Counted from the stretch's first letter, positions 1 to 10,205 are shown. The stretch: 64,000 bases of DNA from Ectothiorhodospira shaposhnikovii (GCF_022227765.1 NZ_JAJMLZ010000007.1:1-64000), one strand, 5' to 3'. The notes: generated by a model not told the origin, from the sequence alone. Translations and numbers: made by a program.

Positions 1-1
1 C

Positions 2-253
2 CTGCAGATGCCCGCAGACCTTCCTCCGGCCGCTGTCCAGGCCATCGGCACACAGGAATCGGTTGAGAAACTGACGGGGGTTCCCTGGCTGGTCGCCTCT
101 TTGCTCTACGGGACCGGCATGAGACTGATGGAATGCCTGCGGCTTCGCGTACAGGACGTGGAATTTGACCGGGGATTGATTATGGTGAGATGCGGCGAAG
201 GGAACAGGGGCCGTCGCGGCGGTCTCGCCGTCAGAAGCCCGCTGGATGCCTGA
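2..253 (+). pseudogene. Fragment of an integron-type tyrosine recombinase (IntI/XerCD family)
   Basis: The frame is open at the left edge, with an ATG at 8, and stops at 253. It reads TGVPWLVASLLYGTGMRLME followed by CLRLRVQDVEFDRG. This is the first part of the catalytic domain of integron integrases, including the conserved Arg in the GMRLMECLRL block. After that the expected VRDGKGxKDRVT stretch is degraded (VRCGEGNRGRR), the frame ends, and no downstream His-x-x-Arg or catalytic Tyr segment is visible. It is therefore a decayed remnant, probably of a chromosomal IntI-like gene. No attC or attI site was recognised beside it. The upstream part may lie outside the window. Confidence 0.7.
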
Positions 254-434
254 AGCACTTCGCGCCCCTCGCTGCCTGTCCAGCGGGGGCTTCCTTGGAT
301 AGCCGCCCTCTCCTGCCCTGCCCCATTCGGGTCGCACGGGTTCCCTGTACTCCATGTCCCTTTCCGCTGCTTGATCCTGGGGTCGAGATTAGCGAATTTT
401 GTGACCCATTTCCTGTTTCAGGTCAGGTTTGCCA

Positions 435-472
435 CGCCCACCTGAGCATTCCGCTCAGGGTAGGCATGGGCG
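435..472. repeat. Inverted repeat downstream of secF
   Basis: CCTGAGC at 441-447 pairs with GCTCAGG at 453-459 around a 5-base loop. An outer pair, CGCCCA at 435-440 and TGGGCG at 467-472, extends the stem with bulges. It lies just past the 3' end of secF (minus strand) and may be an intrinsic stop for the sec operon, but there is no clear T-tract. The rest of 254-508 shows nothing recognisable. Confidence 0.4.
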
Positions 473-508
473 GGACCGGGACAGGCTTGCCGAGGATGAG
501 GGTTCACC

Positions 509-1447
509 TCACGGCCGCTCGTCCAGTTCCGCCCCTTCCTTCTTCACCGGCAGCATGACGCTGCGATCCACGCCCATCACCAGGGCCACGGCCGCCGCCA
601 CATAAATGGATGAGTAGGTGCCCACCACGATGCCGATGATCAGGGCCAGGGCAAAGTTCTGGATCACGGCGCCGCCCAGCAGGTACAGCGCCAGCAGCAC
701 CAGCAGGGTGGTCACGCCGGTAATGATGGTGCGGGCCAGGGTCTCGTTCACGGAGAGGTTCATCACCTGCTCCGCCCCCTGCTTGCGCAGCTTGCGGAAG
801 TTCTCGCGGATGCGGTCATAGACCACGATGGTGTCGTTGAGTGAATATCCGATCACCGCCAGCACCGCCGCCAGCACCGAGAGATCGAATTCCAGCCAGA
901 ACAGGGAGAAGATCCCCAGGGTGATGATGACGTCGTGGACCAGGGCGGCCACCGCCCCCACCGAGAAGCGCCATTCAAAGCGCAGGGCCACGTAGATGAG
1001 GATCCCGATGAGGGCGTAGATCATCGCCAGACCGCCCTGCTCCCGCAGTTCCTCGCCCACCTGGGGTCCGACGAACTCCACCCGGCGCAGTTCCACGCCC
1101 GCCGGACCGCCGCTGCGCAGCACGTCAAGCACTTCCTCGGACAGTTCCGCGGTGTTCTCGCCCTCGCGGGGCGCGAGCCGGATCAGCACGTCCCGGGAGG
1201 TGCCGAAGTACTGCACCGTGGCCCGGCCGAAACCACCCGCCTCCAGTTGATTGCGGACTTCCTCCAGTTCCACCGCCTCCGGGTACCCCACCTCGATGAG
1301 GGTACCGCCGGTGAAGTCGATGCCGAAGTTCAGGCCGCGGAACCCCAGCAGCAGCAGGGAAGCGACGATGAGCACCAGCGAGACCGCCAGGGCGATACGG
1401 CGCTGCCCCAGAAAATCGATATTGGCCTTGGCAAAGTTGAGCTTCAT
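509..1447 (-). CDS. secF: Protein translocase subunit SecF
   Basis: 312 residues, the usual SecF length. Inner-membrane RND-like partner of SecD. The SecDF complex uses the proton gradient to help pull secreted proteins through SecYEG from the periplasmic side. A first membrane helix (about residues 18-36) is followed by the SecF signature LNFGIDFTGGTLIEVGYPE, a periplasmic domain, and five C-terminal helices with the family motif YSLNDTIVVYDRIREN. It lies 13 bp downstream of secD, so the two are surely co-transcribed. The C-terminus is charged and ordinary. Confidence 0.97.
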   Translation of the reverse strand: MKLNFAKANIDFLGQRRIALAVSLVLIVASLLLLGFRGLNFGIDFTGGTLIEVGYPEAVELEEVRNQLEAGGFGRATVQYFGTSRDVLIRLAPREGENTAELSEEVLDVLRSGGPAGVELRRVEFVGPQVGEELREQGGLAMIYALIGILIYVALRFEWRFSVGAVAALVHDVIITLGIFSLFWLEFDLSVLAAVLAVIGYSLNDTIVVYDRIRENFRKLRKQGAEQVMNLSVNETLARTIITGVTTLLVLLALYLLGGAVIQNFALALIIGIVVGTYSSIYVAAAVALVMGVDRSVMLPVKKEGAELDERP

Positions 1448-1460
1448 GGTCGTCCCCGGG

Positions 1461-3323
1461 TCAGATGGCCAGCGTCTTGAGGCGACGCTGACGTCCGTAG
1501 GTCAGGTTGATGATGGCGCGCGTCACCACGATGGCCGTGAACATGGACACCAGGATGCCGATGGACAGGGTGACCGCGAAGCCCTTGATGGGGCCGGTAC
1601 CGAACATGAACAGCACCAGGGCCGCGATCAGGGTGGTGATGTTGGCATCGGCAATGGTCGAGAAGGCCCGGTCATAGCCGGCCTTGATCGCCGCCTGGGG
1701 TGAATTGCCGTTGCGCAACTCCTCCCGTATGCGTTCGAAGATGAGTACGTTGGCATCCACCGCCATGCCCACCGTGAGCACGATGCCGGCAATCCCCGGC
1801 AGGGTGAGGGTGGCCTGGAGCATGGACAGGATGGCCACGATCAGGATCAGGTTCAGGGTCAGGGCCACGTTGGCCACCAGGCCGAACACCCGGTAGTACA
1901 GGGCCATGAAAATCAGCACCAGGACAAAGCCGATGGCCACCGAGTTGAACCCCCGCTCGATGTTGTCGCGACCCAGGCTCGGGCCGACGGTGCGTTCCTC
2001 GACGATGCTCATGGGCGCGGCCAGGGCACCGGCACGCAGCAACAGGGCGAGGTTGCGGGCCTCGCGGGTGCTTTCAAGCCCAGTGATCTGGAAACGGCGG
2101 CCCAGCTGTTCCTGAATGCGGGCCACGTTGATGACCTCTTCCGTGCGGACGGTGCGCCGGACCAGTTCACCGTCCTCTTCCACCGTCTCGGTGCTGGTCT
2201 CGATGAAGACCACGCCCATCAGGCGGCCCACGTTCTCACCGGTGACCCGGCTGAAGATGCGGGCACCCTGGGCATCCAGGTTGATGAACACCGCCGGGCT
2301 GCCGCTGTCCTGGGCGATGCCGGAAGAGGCATCATTGATGAAGTCGCCGGTGAGCATCACCTGGCGCTGCAACAGCACCGGGGTGCCGTCACGTTCGAAA
2401 TAGAGCCGGGAATTGGCCGGGGAGCGTCCGGTTTCAGCCGCGGTGAAGGGGTCGTTGCTCTCGTCCACCAGACGGAATTCCAGGGTGGCGGTGGCACCCA
2501 GGATTTCCTTGGCCCGGGCGGTGTCCTGCACGCCGGGCAACTGGACCACGATGCGGTCCTCGCCCTGCTGCTGGATCACCGGTTCCGCCACGCCCAGTTC
2601 GTCCACCCGGTTGCGCAGGGTGGTGATGTTCTGCTGCAGGGCCAGGCGCCGCTGGGCCGACAGATAGTCGGAGGTCACGGTACCGCTGAGGCGGAACACC
2701 TCGCCGGACTGGGTGGTACGGAAGTCCAGATCCCCCCGGTATTCCCGCCGCAGTACCCGCAGGGCCTCGTCACGGCTGTCGGCATCGGCAAAGCGGGCAT
2801 GCACGCCGTCGGCATCCCGCTCCACGCTCAGGTAGCGGATGCGGGCATCCCGCAACTGGGTGCGAAATTCGCTGGTGTAGCGCTCATAGATGTTGTCGGC
2901 CACGGCATCCATGTCCACTTCCATCAGGAAATGGACCCCACCCCGCAGGTCCAGGCCCAGGGACATGGGGCGGGCGTTGATGGCGCGCAGCCAGCCGGGG
3001 GTGGCGGGGGCCAGGTTCAGCCCCACCACATGGTTCCCCGGCAGGGCCGTGCGCAGGATGTCCGCCGCCAGCAGCTGGTCATCGGCGCTGTTGAAGCGCA
3101 GCATGAACTGGGCCCCGTCGAACTCCGTGGACTTCACGTCCACGCCCCGCCCTTCCAGCACGGCCTGGATCTGCAGTCGGGTGTCTGCGTCCACCACGTC
3201 CGTGGCGGAATTGGCCACCTGTACCACCGGATCCTCCGGATACAGGTTGGGGAGCGAGTAGATCACGCCCACCAGCATGACGACCACGATCAGGACATAC
3301 TTCCAGTAGGGGTATTGGTTCAT
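1461..3323 (-). CDS. secD: Protein translocase subunit SecD
   Basis: 620 residues, close to the E. coli length. The N-terminal membrane anchor (about residues 8-26) is followed by the large periplasmic P1 domain, which contains the SecD motif SLGLDLRGGVHFLMEVD (about 117-133). Six C-terminal helices include GIVLTVGMAVDANVLIFERI, which carries the conserved Asp of the proton path. Partner of SecF, with which it forms the SecDF booster of the Sec translocon. It sits between yajC and secF in the widespread yajC-secD-secF order. Confidence 0.97.
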   Translation of the reverse strand: MNQYPYWKYVLIVVVMLVGVIYSLPNLYPEDPVVQVANSATDVVDADTRLQIQAVLEGRGVDVKSTEFDGAQFMLRFNSADDQLLAADILRTALPGNHVVGLNLAPATPGWLRAINARPMSLGLDLRGGVHFLMEVDMDAVADNIYERYTSEFRTQLRDARIRYLSVERDADGVHARFADADSRDEALRVLRREYRGDLDFRTTQSGEVFRLSGTVTSDYLSAQRRLALQQNITTLRNRVDELGVAEPVIQQQGEDRIVVQLPGVQDTARAKEILGATATLEFRLVDESNDPFTAAETGRSPANSRLYFERDGTPVLLQRQVMLTGDFINDASSGIAQDSGSPAVFINLDAQGARIFSRVTGENVGRLMGVVFIETSTETVEEDGELVRRTVRTEEVINVARIQEQLGRRFQITGLESTREARNLALLLRAGALAAPMSIVEERTVGPSLGRDNIERGFNSVAIGFVLVLIFMALYYRVFGLVANVALTLNLILIVAILSMLQATLTLPGIAGIVLTVGMAVDANVLIFERIREELRNGNSPQAAIKAGYDRAFSTIADANITTLIAALVLFMFGTGPIKGFAVTLSIGILVSMFTAIVVTRAIINLTYGRQRRLKTLAI

Positions 3324-3363
3324 GACGGGACCAGATGGGGACTGATGAAATGAAAAGGTCGGA

Positions 3364-3693
3364 TCAGATGTCCTTGATCGAACCCTTGGGCATCACGGTG
3401 GCCACGGCCTGGCGCTGGACGTTGACCACGACGCCTTCGGAGACTTCCACCTTGATGAAGTTTTCGGTCACCTGGGTGATCTTGCCCACCAGGCCGCCGT
3501 TGGTGACGATCTCGTCGCCCTTGTTCAGGCCGTCCACCATGGACTTGTGTTCCTTGGCGCGCTTGCTCTGGGGACGGATGATGAGGAAGTACATGATCGC
3601 GAAGAAGATCACGATCATGATCAGGAATTCGATGAAACCACCGCCGGCGGGCTGCCCGGTCTGGGCGTAGGCATCGGAAATGAAGAAGTTCAT
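3364..3693 (-). CDS. yajC: Sec translocon accessory protein YajC
   Basis: 109 residues. One strongly hydrophobic N-terminal helix (about residues 20-40) runs into the YajC signature FLIIRPQSKRAKEH, followed by a small soluble domain with GDEIVTNGGLVGKI. YajC associates with SecDF in the inner membrane. First gene of the yajC-secDF unit and just downstream of tgt, which is the standard gammaproteobacterial queA-tgt-yajC-secDF order. Confidence 0.96.
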   Translation of the reverse strand: MNFFISDAYAQTGQPAGGGFIEFLIMIVIFFAIMYFLIIRPQSKRAKEHKSMVDGLNKGDEIVTNGGLVGKITQVTENFIKVEVSEGVVVNVQRQAVATVMPKGSIKDI

Positions 3694-3754
3694 GGGCGGG
3701 ACTCCTTGAATTGAATGGATAATCGGTACGGTTGGGGATGCTTGAAGGGCGCCA

Positions 3755-4873
<1,119 letters not shown>

Positions 4874-5917
4874 TCAAGGTTCCGTTGGTTCAAGGGGCCG
4901 GCGGGTCATGAACATGGCGTCGCCGTAACTGAAAAACCGGTAACGCTCGCGCACCGCGTGCCGGTAGGCCGCGAGCACCTGATCCCGGCCGGCAAAGGCG
5001 CTCACCAGCATCAGCAGGGTGGATTCGGGCAGATGGAAATTGGTCACCAGGGCGTCCACCACCCGATAATCGTAACCGGGCACGATGAACAAACGGGTGT
5101 CGCCCTCGAACGGCGCCAGCGCGCCACCCCGGGCGGCGCTTTCCAGGCTGCGCACGCTGGTGGTGCCCACCGCCACCACCCTGCCGCCCCGGGCCTTGCA
5201 GGCCGCCACCTGGTCACAGGTCCGTGCCGATACCTGTACCCATTCGGCGTGCATCACATGTTCCCGGATGTCCTGCACCCGTACCGGCTGGAAGGTGCCC
5301 GCCCCCACATGCAGGGTCACGGAAGCCGTTTCGACCCCGCGGGCGCGAATCCGTTCCAGCAGGGCTTCATCGAAATGCAGACCGGCCGTGGGCGCGGCCA
5401 CGGCCCCGGGGGCGCGGGCAAACACGGTCTGGTAGCGCCGGCGGTCGTCCTGGGTATCGGGACGATCAATATAAGGTGGCAAGGGCATGTGGCCATGCCG
5501 CTCCAGCACCTCCAGCACGGGATCGGTGAAGCGCAGCCGGAACAGGTCGCCCTCCCGGCCCAGTACCTGGGCCTCGGCCGCCTCTTCCAGCCACAGCCAG
5601 ACGCCGGCACCGGGGGATTTGCTGGCGCGCAGATGGGCCAGCACCTGATGCCGGTCCTCCAGCCGCTCCACCAGCACCTCCACCCGTCCGCCGGAGTCAC
5701 GCTTGCGGCCGTGCAGGCGCGCGGGGATCACGCGGGTGTCATTGAATACCAGCAGATCGCCGGGCCGCAGCAGATCCGGCAGGTCGCGGACATGTCGGTC
5801 GGCCAGCGCGCCGGAGGCGCCGTCCAGGTGCAGCAACCGGGAGGCGCTGCGCTCCGGCAATGGCGCCTGGGCGATCAGTTCGGGGGGGAGATCAAAGGTA
5901 AAGTCACTGACTTGCAT
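4874..5917 (-). CDS. queA: S-adenosylmethionine:tRNA ribosyltransferase-isomerase
   Basis: 347 residues. QueA transfers the ribosyl group of SAM to preQ1-modified tRNA, giving epoxyqueuosine. Typical motifs are the N-terminal [36 protein letters not shown], the central [11 protein letters not shown], and [19 protein letters not shown] near the C-terminus. It is upstream of tgt and divergent from the tRNA-Leu/deaD side. The tRNA promoter starts about 80 bp beyond its start codon. Confidence 0.97.
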   Translation of the reverse strand: MQVSDFTFDLPPELIAQAPLPERSASRLLHLDGASGALADRHVRDLPDLLRPGDLLVFNDTRVIPARLHGRKRDSGGRVEVLVERLEDRHQVLAHLRASKSPGAGVWLWLEEAAEAQVLGREGDLFRLRFTDPVLEVLERHGHMPLPPYIDRPDTQDDRRRYQTVFARAPGAVAAPTAGLHFDEALLERIRARGVETASVTLHVGAGTFQPVRVQDIREHVMHAEWVQVSARTCDQVAACKARGGRVVAVGTTSVRSLESAARGGALAPFEGDTRLFIVPGYDYRVVDALVTNFHLPESTLLMLVSAFAGRDQVLAAYRHAVRERYRFFSYGDAMFMTRRPLEPTEP

Positions 5918-5995
5918 GGCGCGCGATGGTATCAGGAACCGTGGAGGGGGGCCATCGACATGATAGGGACCCGATCGGTCGGCACCAAAATACTA

Positions 5996-6025
5996 TTGGC
6001 GAAGACCATGCCCGATCGTTATAAT
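5996..6025 (+). promoter_or_regulatory. Sigma-70 promoter of tRNA-Leu
   Basis: A -35-like TTGGCG (5996-6001) is followed after 18 bases by a perfect TATAAT (6020-6025). The -10 ends 16 bases before the first base of the tRNA, as expected for a stable-RNA promoter. Confidence 0.75.
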
Positions 6026-6041
6026 GCTCAATCCCCACCTT

Positions 6042-6128
6042 GCCGGGATGGCGGAACTGGTAGACGCGCCGGACTCAAAATCCGGTTCTGGAAACAGAGT
6101 GCGAGTTCGATTCTCGCTCCCGGCACCA
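6042..6128 (+). tRNA. tRNA-Leu (CAA anticodon)
   Basis: 87 bases including an encoded CCA. Acceptor arms GCCGGGA and TCCCGGC pair fully. The anticodon loop CTCAAAA (6074-6080) gives anticodon CAA (6076-6078), which reads UUG. There is a long variable arm, and the T-loop is GTTCGATTC. The class II shape with the long variable arm fits tRNA-Leu. Confidence 0.97.
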
Positions 6129-6286
6129 TGAGAAACCCAAAAGGTCTGCGTGGCAGCACGGTGCCTGACAACAGGACACCCATGCCACCTCCGGCCTTTC
6201 AAGCGGCCACCGCCACGAGGAGCGCGGATGTCCGCTTCATCACGACATCCATCCCCATCCGCTTTTCGCGTTTCGCAGGTATTCCC

Positions 6287-8140
6287 TTGAATCAAGTACA
6301 GACCAATTCGGCCGATTTCCGTGCCCTGGGCCTCATTGAGCCCGTTCTGACCGCCCTGAACGAGGCCGGTTACGAAGTCCCCACCCCCATCCAGGCCCAG
6401 AGCATCCCGCCGCTGCTGGCCGGGCAGGACCTGCTGGGCCAGGCCCAGACCGGTACCGGCAAGACCGCGGCATTTGCCCTGCCCCTGCTCTCGCGCCTGG
6501 ACCTGAGCCGCAAGGACACGCAGATCCTGGTGCTGGCCCCCACCCGCGAGTTGGCCATCCAGGTGGCCGAGGCCTTCCAGACCTACGCCCGGCATCTGCC
6601 CGACTTCCATGTCATGCCCATTTACGGTGGTCAGTCCTACAGCGTGCAGCTGCGTCAGTTGCGTCGGGGCGCCCAGGTGGTGGTAGGCACCCCCGGCCGG
6701 GTCATGGACCACATGCGCCGGGGCACCCTGAATCTGGAGGGCCTGACCGCCCTGGTGCTGGACGAAGCCGACGAGATGCTGCGCATGGGCTTCATCGACG
6801 ATGTGGAATGGGTGCTGGAACAGACCCCCCAGAGCTGCCAGCTGGCCCTGTTCTCCGCCACCATGCCCGACGTGATCCGCCGCGTGGCGCGCAAGCACCT
6901 GAAATCGCCCCACGAAGTGCGCATCGCCGCCACCACCACCACCGCCAATACCATTCGCCAGCGTTACTGGCGGGTCAGCGGTCTGCACAAGCTGGATGCC
7001 CTCACCCGCCTGCTGGAGCACGAGGACTTCGAGGCCATGATGGTGTTCGTGCGGACCAAGACCGAGACGGTGGAGATCGCTGAAAAGCTCACCGCCCGGG
7101 GTTACGCCGCCGAGGCCCTGAACGGGGACATCCCCCAGAAGCTGCGGGAGCGCACCGTGGATCGGCTCAAGCGTGCCCAGCTGGATATCGTGGTGGCCAC
7201 GGACGTGGCCGCCCGCGGCCTGGATGTGGAACGCATCAGTCACGTGGTCAATTACGACATCCCCCACGATACCGAGTCCTATGTCCATCGCATCGGTCGA
7301 ACCGGCCGCGCCGGTCGCAAGGGCGAGGCCATCCTGTTCGTGGCACCCCGGGAGCAGCGCATGCTGCAGGCCATCGAACGGGCCACCCGCCAGCCCATCG
7401 AACCCATGCACATGCCCTCCGCCCGGGACGTGAACGAGCGTCGCATCGAGCGCTTCAAGCAGACCATCACCGACACCCTGGTGGGCGAGGACCTGTCCTT
7501 CTTCCAGAATCTGGTGGCCGAATACGTTCAGGAACATGATGCCGATCCCCGGGAAGTGGCCGCCGCCCTGGCCCACATGGCCCAGGGTAACTCCCCCTTC
7601 CTGCTGGATGAGCGCTCAACTCGCGCCATGGAGCCGGAGCGTGAACGTGAACGTGCCCCCATGGCCCGGGAACGCGGCCCCAGGGAACGGGATGCCGGCC
7701 CGCGTCGTGCCCCCAGGGGTGCCGGACGCGGCGGGGAAGATACCGGCATGCAGAGCTACCGGGTCAATGTGGGTCATGTCCATGGCCTCAAGCCCGGCAA
7801 CCTGGTGGGCGCCATCGCCAACGAGGCGGGACTGGACAACCAGAACATCGGCCGCATCAACATCGGCCCTGAGTCTTCCACCGTGGACCTGCCGGCCGAC
7901 CTGCCCCGGGAGTTGCTGCAACATCTGAAGCAGGTCTGGGTGTGCGGACAGCGGCTGAACCTGGCGCCCGCCGACGGCCGGGAAGAGGTCGGCGGCTTCG
8001 GCGGCGGCTTCCGTGACCGTCGCGGCCCCGGTGGTCCCGGCGGCAAGCCGCCCCGCGGCGCAGGCCCGAGAAAGCCCGGCGGACGTCCCGGCAAGCCCGG
8101 CATGGACCGCCCCGGCAAGCCCCGCCGTCGCGGCATGTAA
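6287..8140 (+). CDS. deaD: ATP-dependent RNA helicase, DEAD box, CsdA/DeaD type
   Basis: 617 residues from the chosen start. DEAD-box helicase acting on structured RNA, in E. coli in ribosome assembly and cold adaptation. Helicase motifs in order: Q-motif PTPIQ, AQTGTGKTAAF, PTRELAIQ, VLDEADEML, SAT, and HRIGRTGRAGR. A CsdA-type RNA-binding domain follows (MQSYRVNVGHVHGLKPGNLVGAI), then a Gly/Pro/Arg-rich tail. The frame is open far upstream, through the tRNA and queA. TTG at 6287 is preferred because GCAGGT lies 6 bases before it and the protein then begins as family members do. ATGs at 6128 and 6182 are alternatives. Confidence 0.93.
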   Translation: MNQVQTNSADFRALGLIEPVLTALNEAGYEVPTPIQAQSIPPLLAGQDLLGQAQTGTGKTAAFALPLLSRLDLSRKDTQILVLAPTRELAIQVAEAFQTYARHLPDFHVMPIYGGQSYSVQLRQLRRGAQVVVGTPGRVMDHMRRGTLNLEGLTALVLDEADEMLRMGFIDDVEWVLEQTPQSCQLALFSATMPDVIRRVARKHLKSPHEVRIAATTTTANTIRQRYWRVSGLHKLDALTRLLEHEDFEAMMVFVRTKTETVEIAEKLTARGYAAEALNGDIPQKLRERTVDRLKRAQLDIVVATDVAARGLDVERISHVVNYDIPHDTESYVHRIGRTGRAGRKGEAILFVAPREQRMLQAIERATRQPIEPMHMPSARDVNERRIERFKQTITDTLVGEDLSFFQNLVAEYVQEHDADPREVAAALAHMAQGNSPFLLDERSTRAMEPERERERAPMARERGPRERDAGPRRAPRGAGRGGEDTGMQSYRVNVGHVHGLKPGNLVGAIANEAGLDNQNIGRINIGPESSTVDLPADLPRELLQHLKQVWVCGQRLNLAPADGREEVGGFGGGFRDRRGPGGPGGKPPRGAGPRKPGGRPGKPGMDRPGKPRRRGM

Positions 8141-8170
8141 GCACCGGATCCGGCCCCGGCCGGACCGACC

Positions 8171-8210
8171 AAAGCCCGGTTCCGCCCGATCAGCGGACCG
8201 GGCTTTTTTA
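8171..8210 (+). terminator. Rho-independent terminator of deaD
   Basis: AAAGCCCGGTTCCGC pairs with GCGGACCGGGCTTTTTT across a short loop, ending in a run of T. It lies 30 bases after the helicase stop codon. Confidence 0.85.
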
Positions 8211-8324
8211 TTGCCCGCCATCATCAATGAAGCGTGCCTGTCTGATAAAAAAAATCTTGTTGCAGTTTTCTGCACAAGGTTTATAAGGCGTCGTAAATCA
8301 CAACAACCGTGGAGATACGACAGC

Positions 8325-8516
8325 ATGGCAAGGGCCCCCGATTCCCTTCTGGCGGATGATGAGGACGATAGCGTTGACTGGAAGGAATCCGATAGCTCCG
8401 CACGCCTTTCGGCGCGCCGCTCCCTGGAGCTGCTTCTGGAGCGCAGGGCCCTGAAGCGTCAGCTGGAAGATACCTTCGACGAGAATGGTTCGGGTCTGCA
8501 AGACCTGGACTGGTAA
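8325..8516 (+). CDS. Small acidic protein, PA3496-like
   Basis: 63 residues, start ATG 8325 with GGAG 10 bases upstream. The protein is highly charged: an acidic N-terminus (ADDEDDSVDW) and a C-terminal half with ARRSLELLLERRALKRQLED, a short amphipathic helix rich in Arg and Leu. The pattern resembles the small PA3496 family of gammaproteobacteria (proposed envelope-integrity proteins), but I assign it only from that pattern. It has no membrane helix. It is monocistronic, separated from deaD by a terminator, and convergent with the motB-like gene 16 bp away. Confidence 0.6.
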   Translation: MARAPDSLLADDEDDSVDWKESDSSARLSARRSLELLLERRALKRQLEDTFDENGSGLQDLDW

Positions 8517-8532
8517 GTAGTTTGCAAATTGA

Positions 8533-9381
8533 TCAAGGCTCGGGAAGCCCGTCCGGCGCCATCTGCAGGACCAGGGACACACGGCGATTCTGTGCCCTGC
8601 CCTGAGGGGTGTCGTTATCCGCCACCGGCTGCGTGTCGGCGAACCCCGTTGCCTGCAGGCGCTCGGGCGCCACGCCTTCACTGATCAGCTGACGCACCAC
8701 CACCGTGGCCCGGGCCACGGACAGCTCCCAGTTGGAAGGGAAGCGGTCGGTGGCGATGGGCACATTGTCCGTATGGCCCTCCACGGTCACCCGCGCCACC
8801 TCGGGCCCGAAGATGGGGGCCAGACGGCCGAGCAGCGCCACCCCCTCCCCCAGCAGCTCCGCCCGGCCACTGGCAAACAGGATGCCTTCACGCATCCGCA
8901 GCTCCACCTGACCCGGCGTGGTCAGCACTTCCACGTCTTCCAGACCACCGCTCTCGGCCAGGGACTCGGTCAGATCCCGGGCCAGGCGCTCCGCCTTGCC
9001 CGGGGAAGGGGCCGGAGGGATGGCCTCCACAATGGGAGGCACGATGGTTTCCTGACGGGGATAACCCAGCTCCACCGCCAGGGAGTCCACCAGCTTGAGG
9101 TGGCTTTCCGCATCCACGGTGGTATAGGCCAGCAGGATCACGAACAGCACCAGCACCAGGGTCAGCAGATCCACATAGATCAGCAGCCAGGCGTGATCAT
9201 CGTCCCGCTCCCCCGGCGGTTCCGCAAGGGAATCCCGCGACCAGGGCGGCGGGAAATGCGGGGCGGCCTCCAGCTCATCCTTGAGCAGCTGCCGCTGCAG
9301 ATCCTGATCTTCGCTGCCGCCCCCGGCCCCGACCGGATCAGCGGGAGCGGGGGGCGTCGGCCTTCGGGGAGGCAGGGTCAC
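8533..9381 (-). CDS. MotB-like flagellar motor stator protein (OmpA domain)
   Basis: 282 residues. A Pro-rich N-terminus is followed by one membrane helix (about residues 66-86) preceded by the MotB-type motif YVDLLTLVLVLFVILL, whose Asp is the expected ion-binding residue. The C-terminal OmpA/MotB peptidoglycan-binding domain has VEGHTDNVPI and NWELSVARA. The start is GTG at 9379-9381, supported by AAGGAGG (9388-9394) six bases upstream, which places it inside the end of the motA-like gene (44 bp overlap). With its neighbour it should form an ion-driven stator. H+ versus Na+ use cannot be told from sequence. Confidence 0.88.
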   Translation of the reverse strand: MTLPPRRPTPPAPADPVGAGGGSEDQDLQRQLLKDELEAAPHFPPPWSRDSLAEPPGERDDDHAWLLIYVDLLTLVLVLFVILLAYTTVDAESHLKLVDSLAVELGYPRQETIVPPIVEAIPPAPSPGKAERLARDLTESLAESGGLEDVEVLTTPGQVELRMREGILFASGRAELLGEGVALLGRLAPIFGPEVARVTVEGHTDNVPIATDRFPSNWELSVARATVVVRQLISEGVAPERLQATGFADTQPVADNDTPQGRAQNRRVSLVLQMAPDGLPEP

Positions 9382-10162
9382 GACGTTCCTCCTTCATCCT
9401 CAGATCGTCCTGATGATGGGCCATGAAGGACTTGAGGGTCTCCCGGATATAGGCCGGTGAACGCCCCTTGCGCATCAGGGTGACCCCTTCGAGCACCATG
9501 TTCATCAGGATGATGCGCTCTTCCGTGCGTCGCTCCAGTTTGATGGCAATGGGCTTGAAGACCAGATTGGCCAGGATCAGGCCATAGAAGGTGGTGATGA
9601 GGGCCACCCCCAGATTCACCGCAATCACCGCAAAGTCATTGGTATCGGTGGCCAGCAGCATGTTGATCAGGCCGATCAGGGTACCCAGCATGCCGAAGGC
9701 GGGGGCATACATGGCCATGGTGCGGAAGATCTGGGCCTCGGCATGCTCGCGCCGTCGCAACTGGTTCATGCGCCATTGCAGCAGGTCGTTGATGTCTTCC
9801 ATGGGAGTGCCGTCGATGACCAACTGCACCCCGGTGCGCAGGAACGGGTTGCGAATCCCGTCGAGCCGGTTGTCCACCGCCGCCAGCTTGCCGCTGAACC
9901 AGAGCCTGGACACCTCGACGATCTCTTCCATGTCCTCGCGGAAGAAATAGCGCTCATTGCGCAGCACCAGCAGGAAGACCCGGAACACCCGCACCACTTC
10001 ATGCAGGGGATAACTGAGCAGGGTGGCGGCGATGGTGCCGCCCACCACGATGCCCAGACCGGGCAGATTGAGGAACACCCCCAGATCCTGGGAGGTGAAG
10101 GCGATCACACTGGCCAGCAGCACTACGCCGCCGATCATGCCCAGCAAGGTGGAAGGGTTCAT
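9338..10162 (-). CDS. MotA/PomA-like flagellar motor stator protein
   Basis: 274 residues from the ATG at 10160-10162. Two N-terminal helices include LPGLGIVVGGTIAATLLSYP, the MotA/PomA signature. After a cytoplasmic loop two more helices follow (APAFGMLGTLIGLINML and the following VALITTFYGLILANLVFKP). The MLGTLIG segment and the basic cytoplasmic tail fit the PomA/MotC group. It overlaps the motB-like gene by 44 bp and starts 44 bp after ligA, possibly in the same transcript as smc-zipA-ligA. The longer upstream frame was rejected because it runs into ligA. Confidence 0.88.
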   Translation of the reverse strand: MNPSTLLGMIGGVVLLASVIAFTSQDLGVFLNLPGLGIVVGGTIAATLLSYPLHEVVRVFRVFLLVLRNERYFFREDMEEIVEVSRLWFSGKLAAVDNRLDGIRNPFLRTGVQLVIDGTPMEDINDLLQWRMNQLRRREHAEAQIFRTMAMYAPAFGMLGTLIGLINMLLATDTNDFAVIAVNLGVALITTFYGLILANLVFKPIAIKLERRTEERIILMNMVLEGVTLMRKGRSPAYIRETLKSFMAHHQDDLRMKEERRDPASPKADAPRSR

Positions 10163-10205
10163 GGGATCGAGTGTAATGCGGAGCAACGGTGAAACACCAG
10201 AAGGA

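Noticed and set aside
5993-7576. 527-residue antisense frame opposite deaD
   Set aside because: Gly/His/Gln-rich composition of a GC-rich shadow frame. The helicase on the other strand has full motif conservation.
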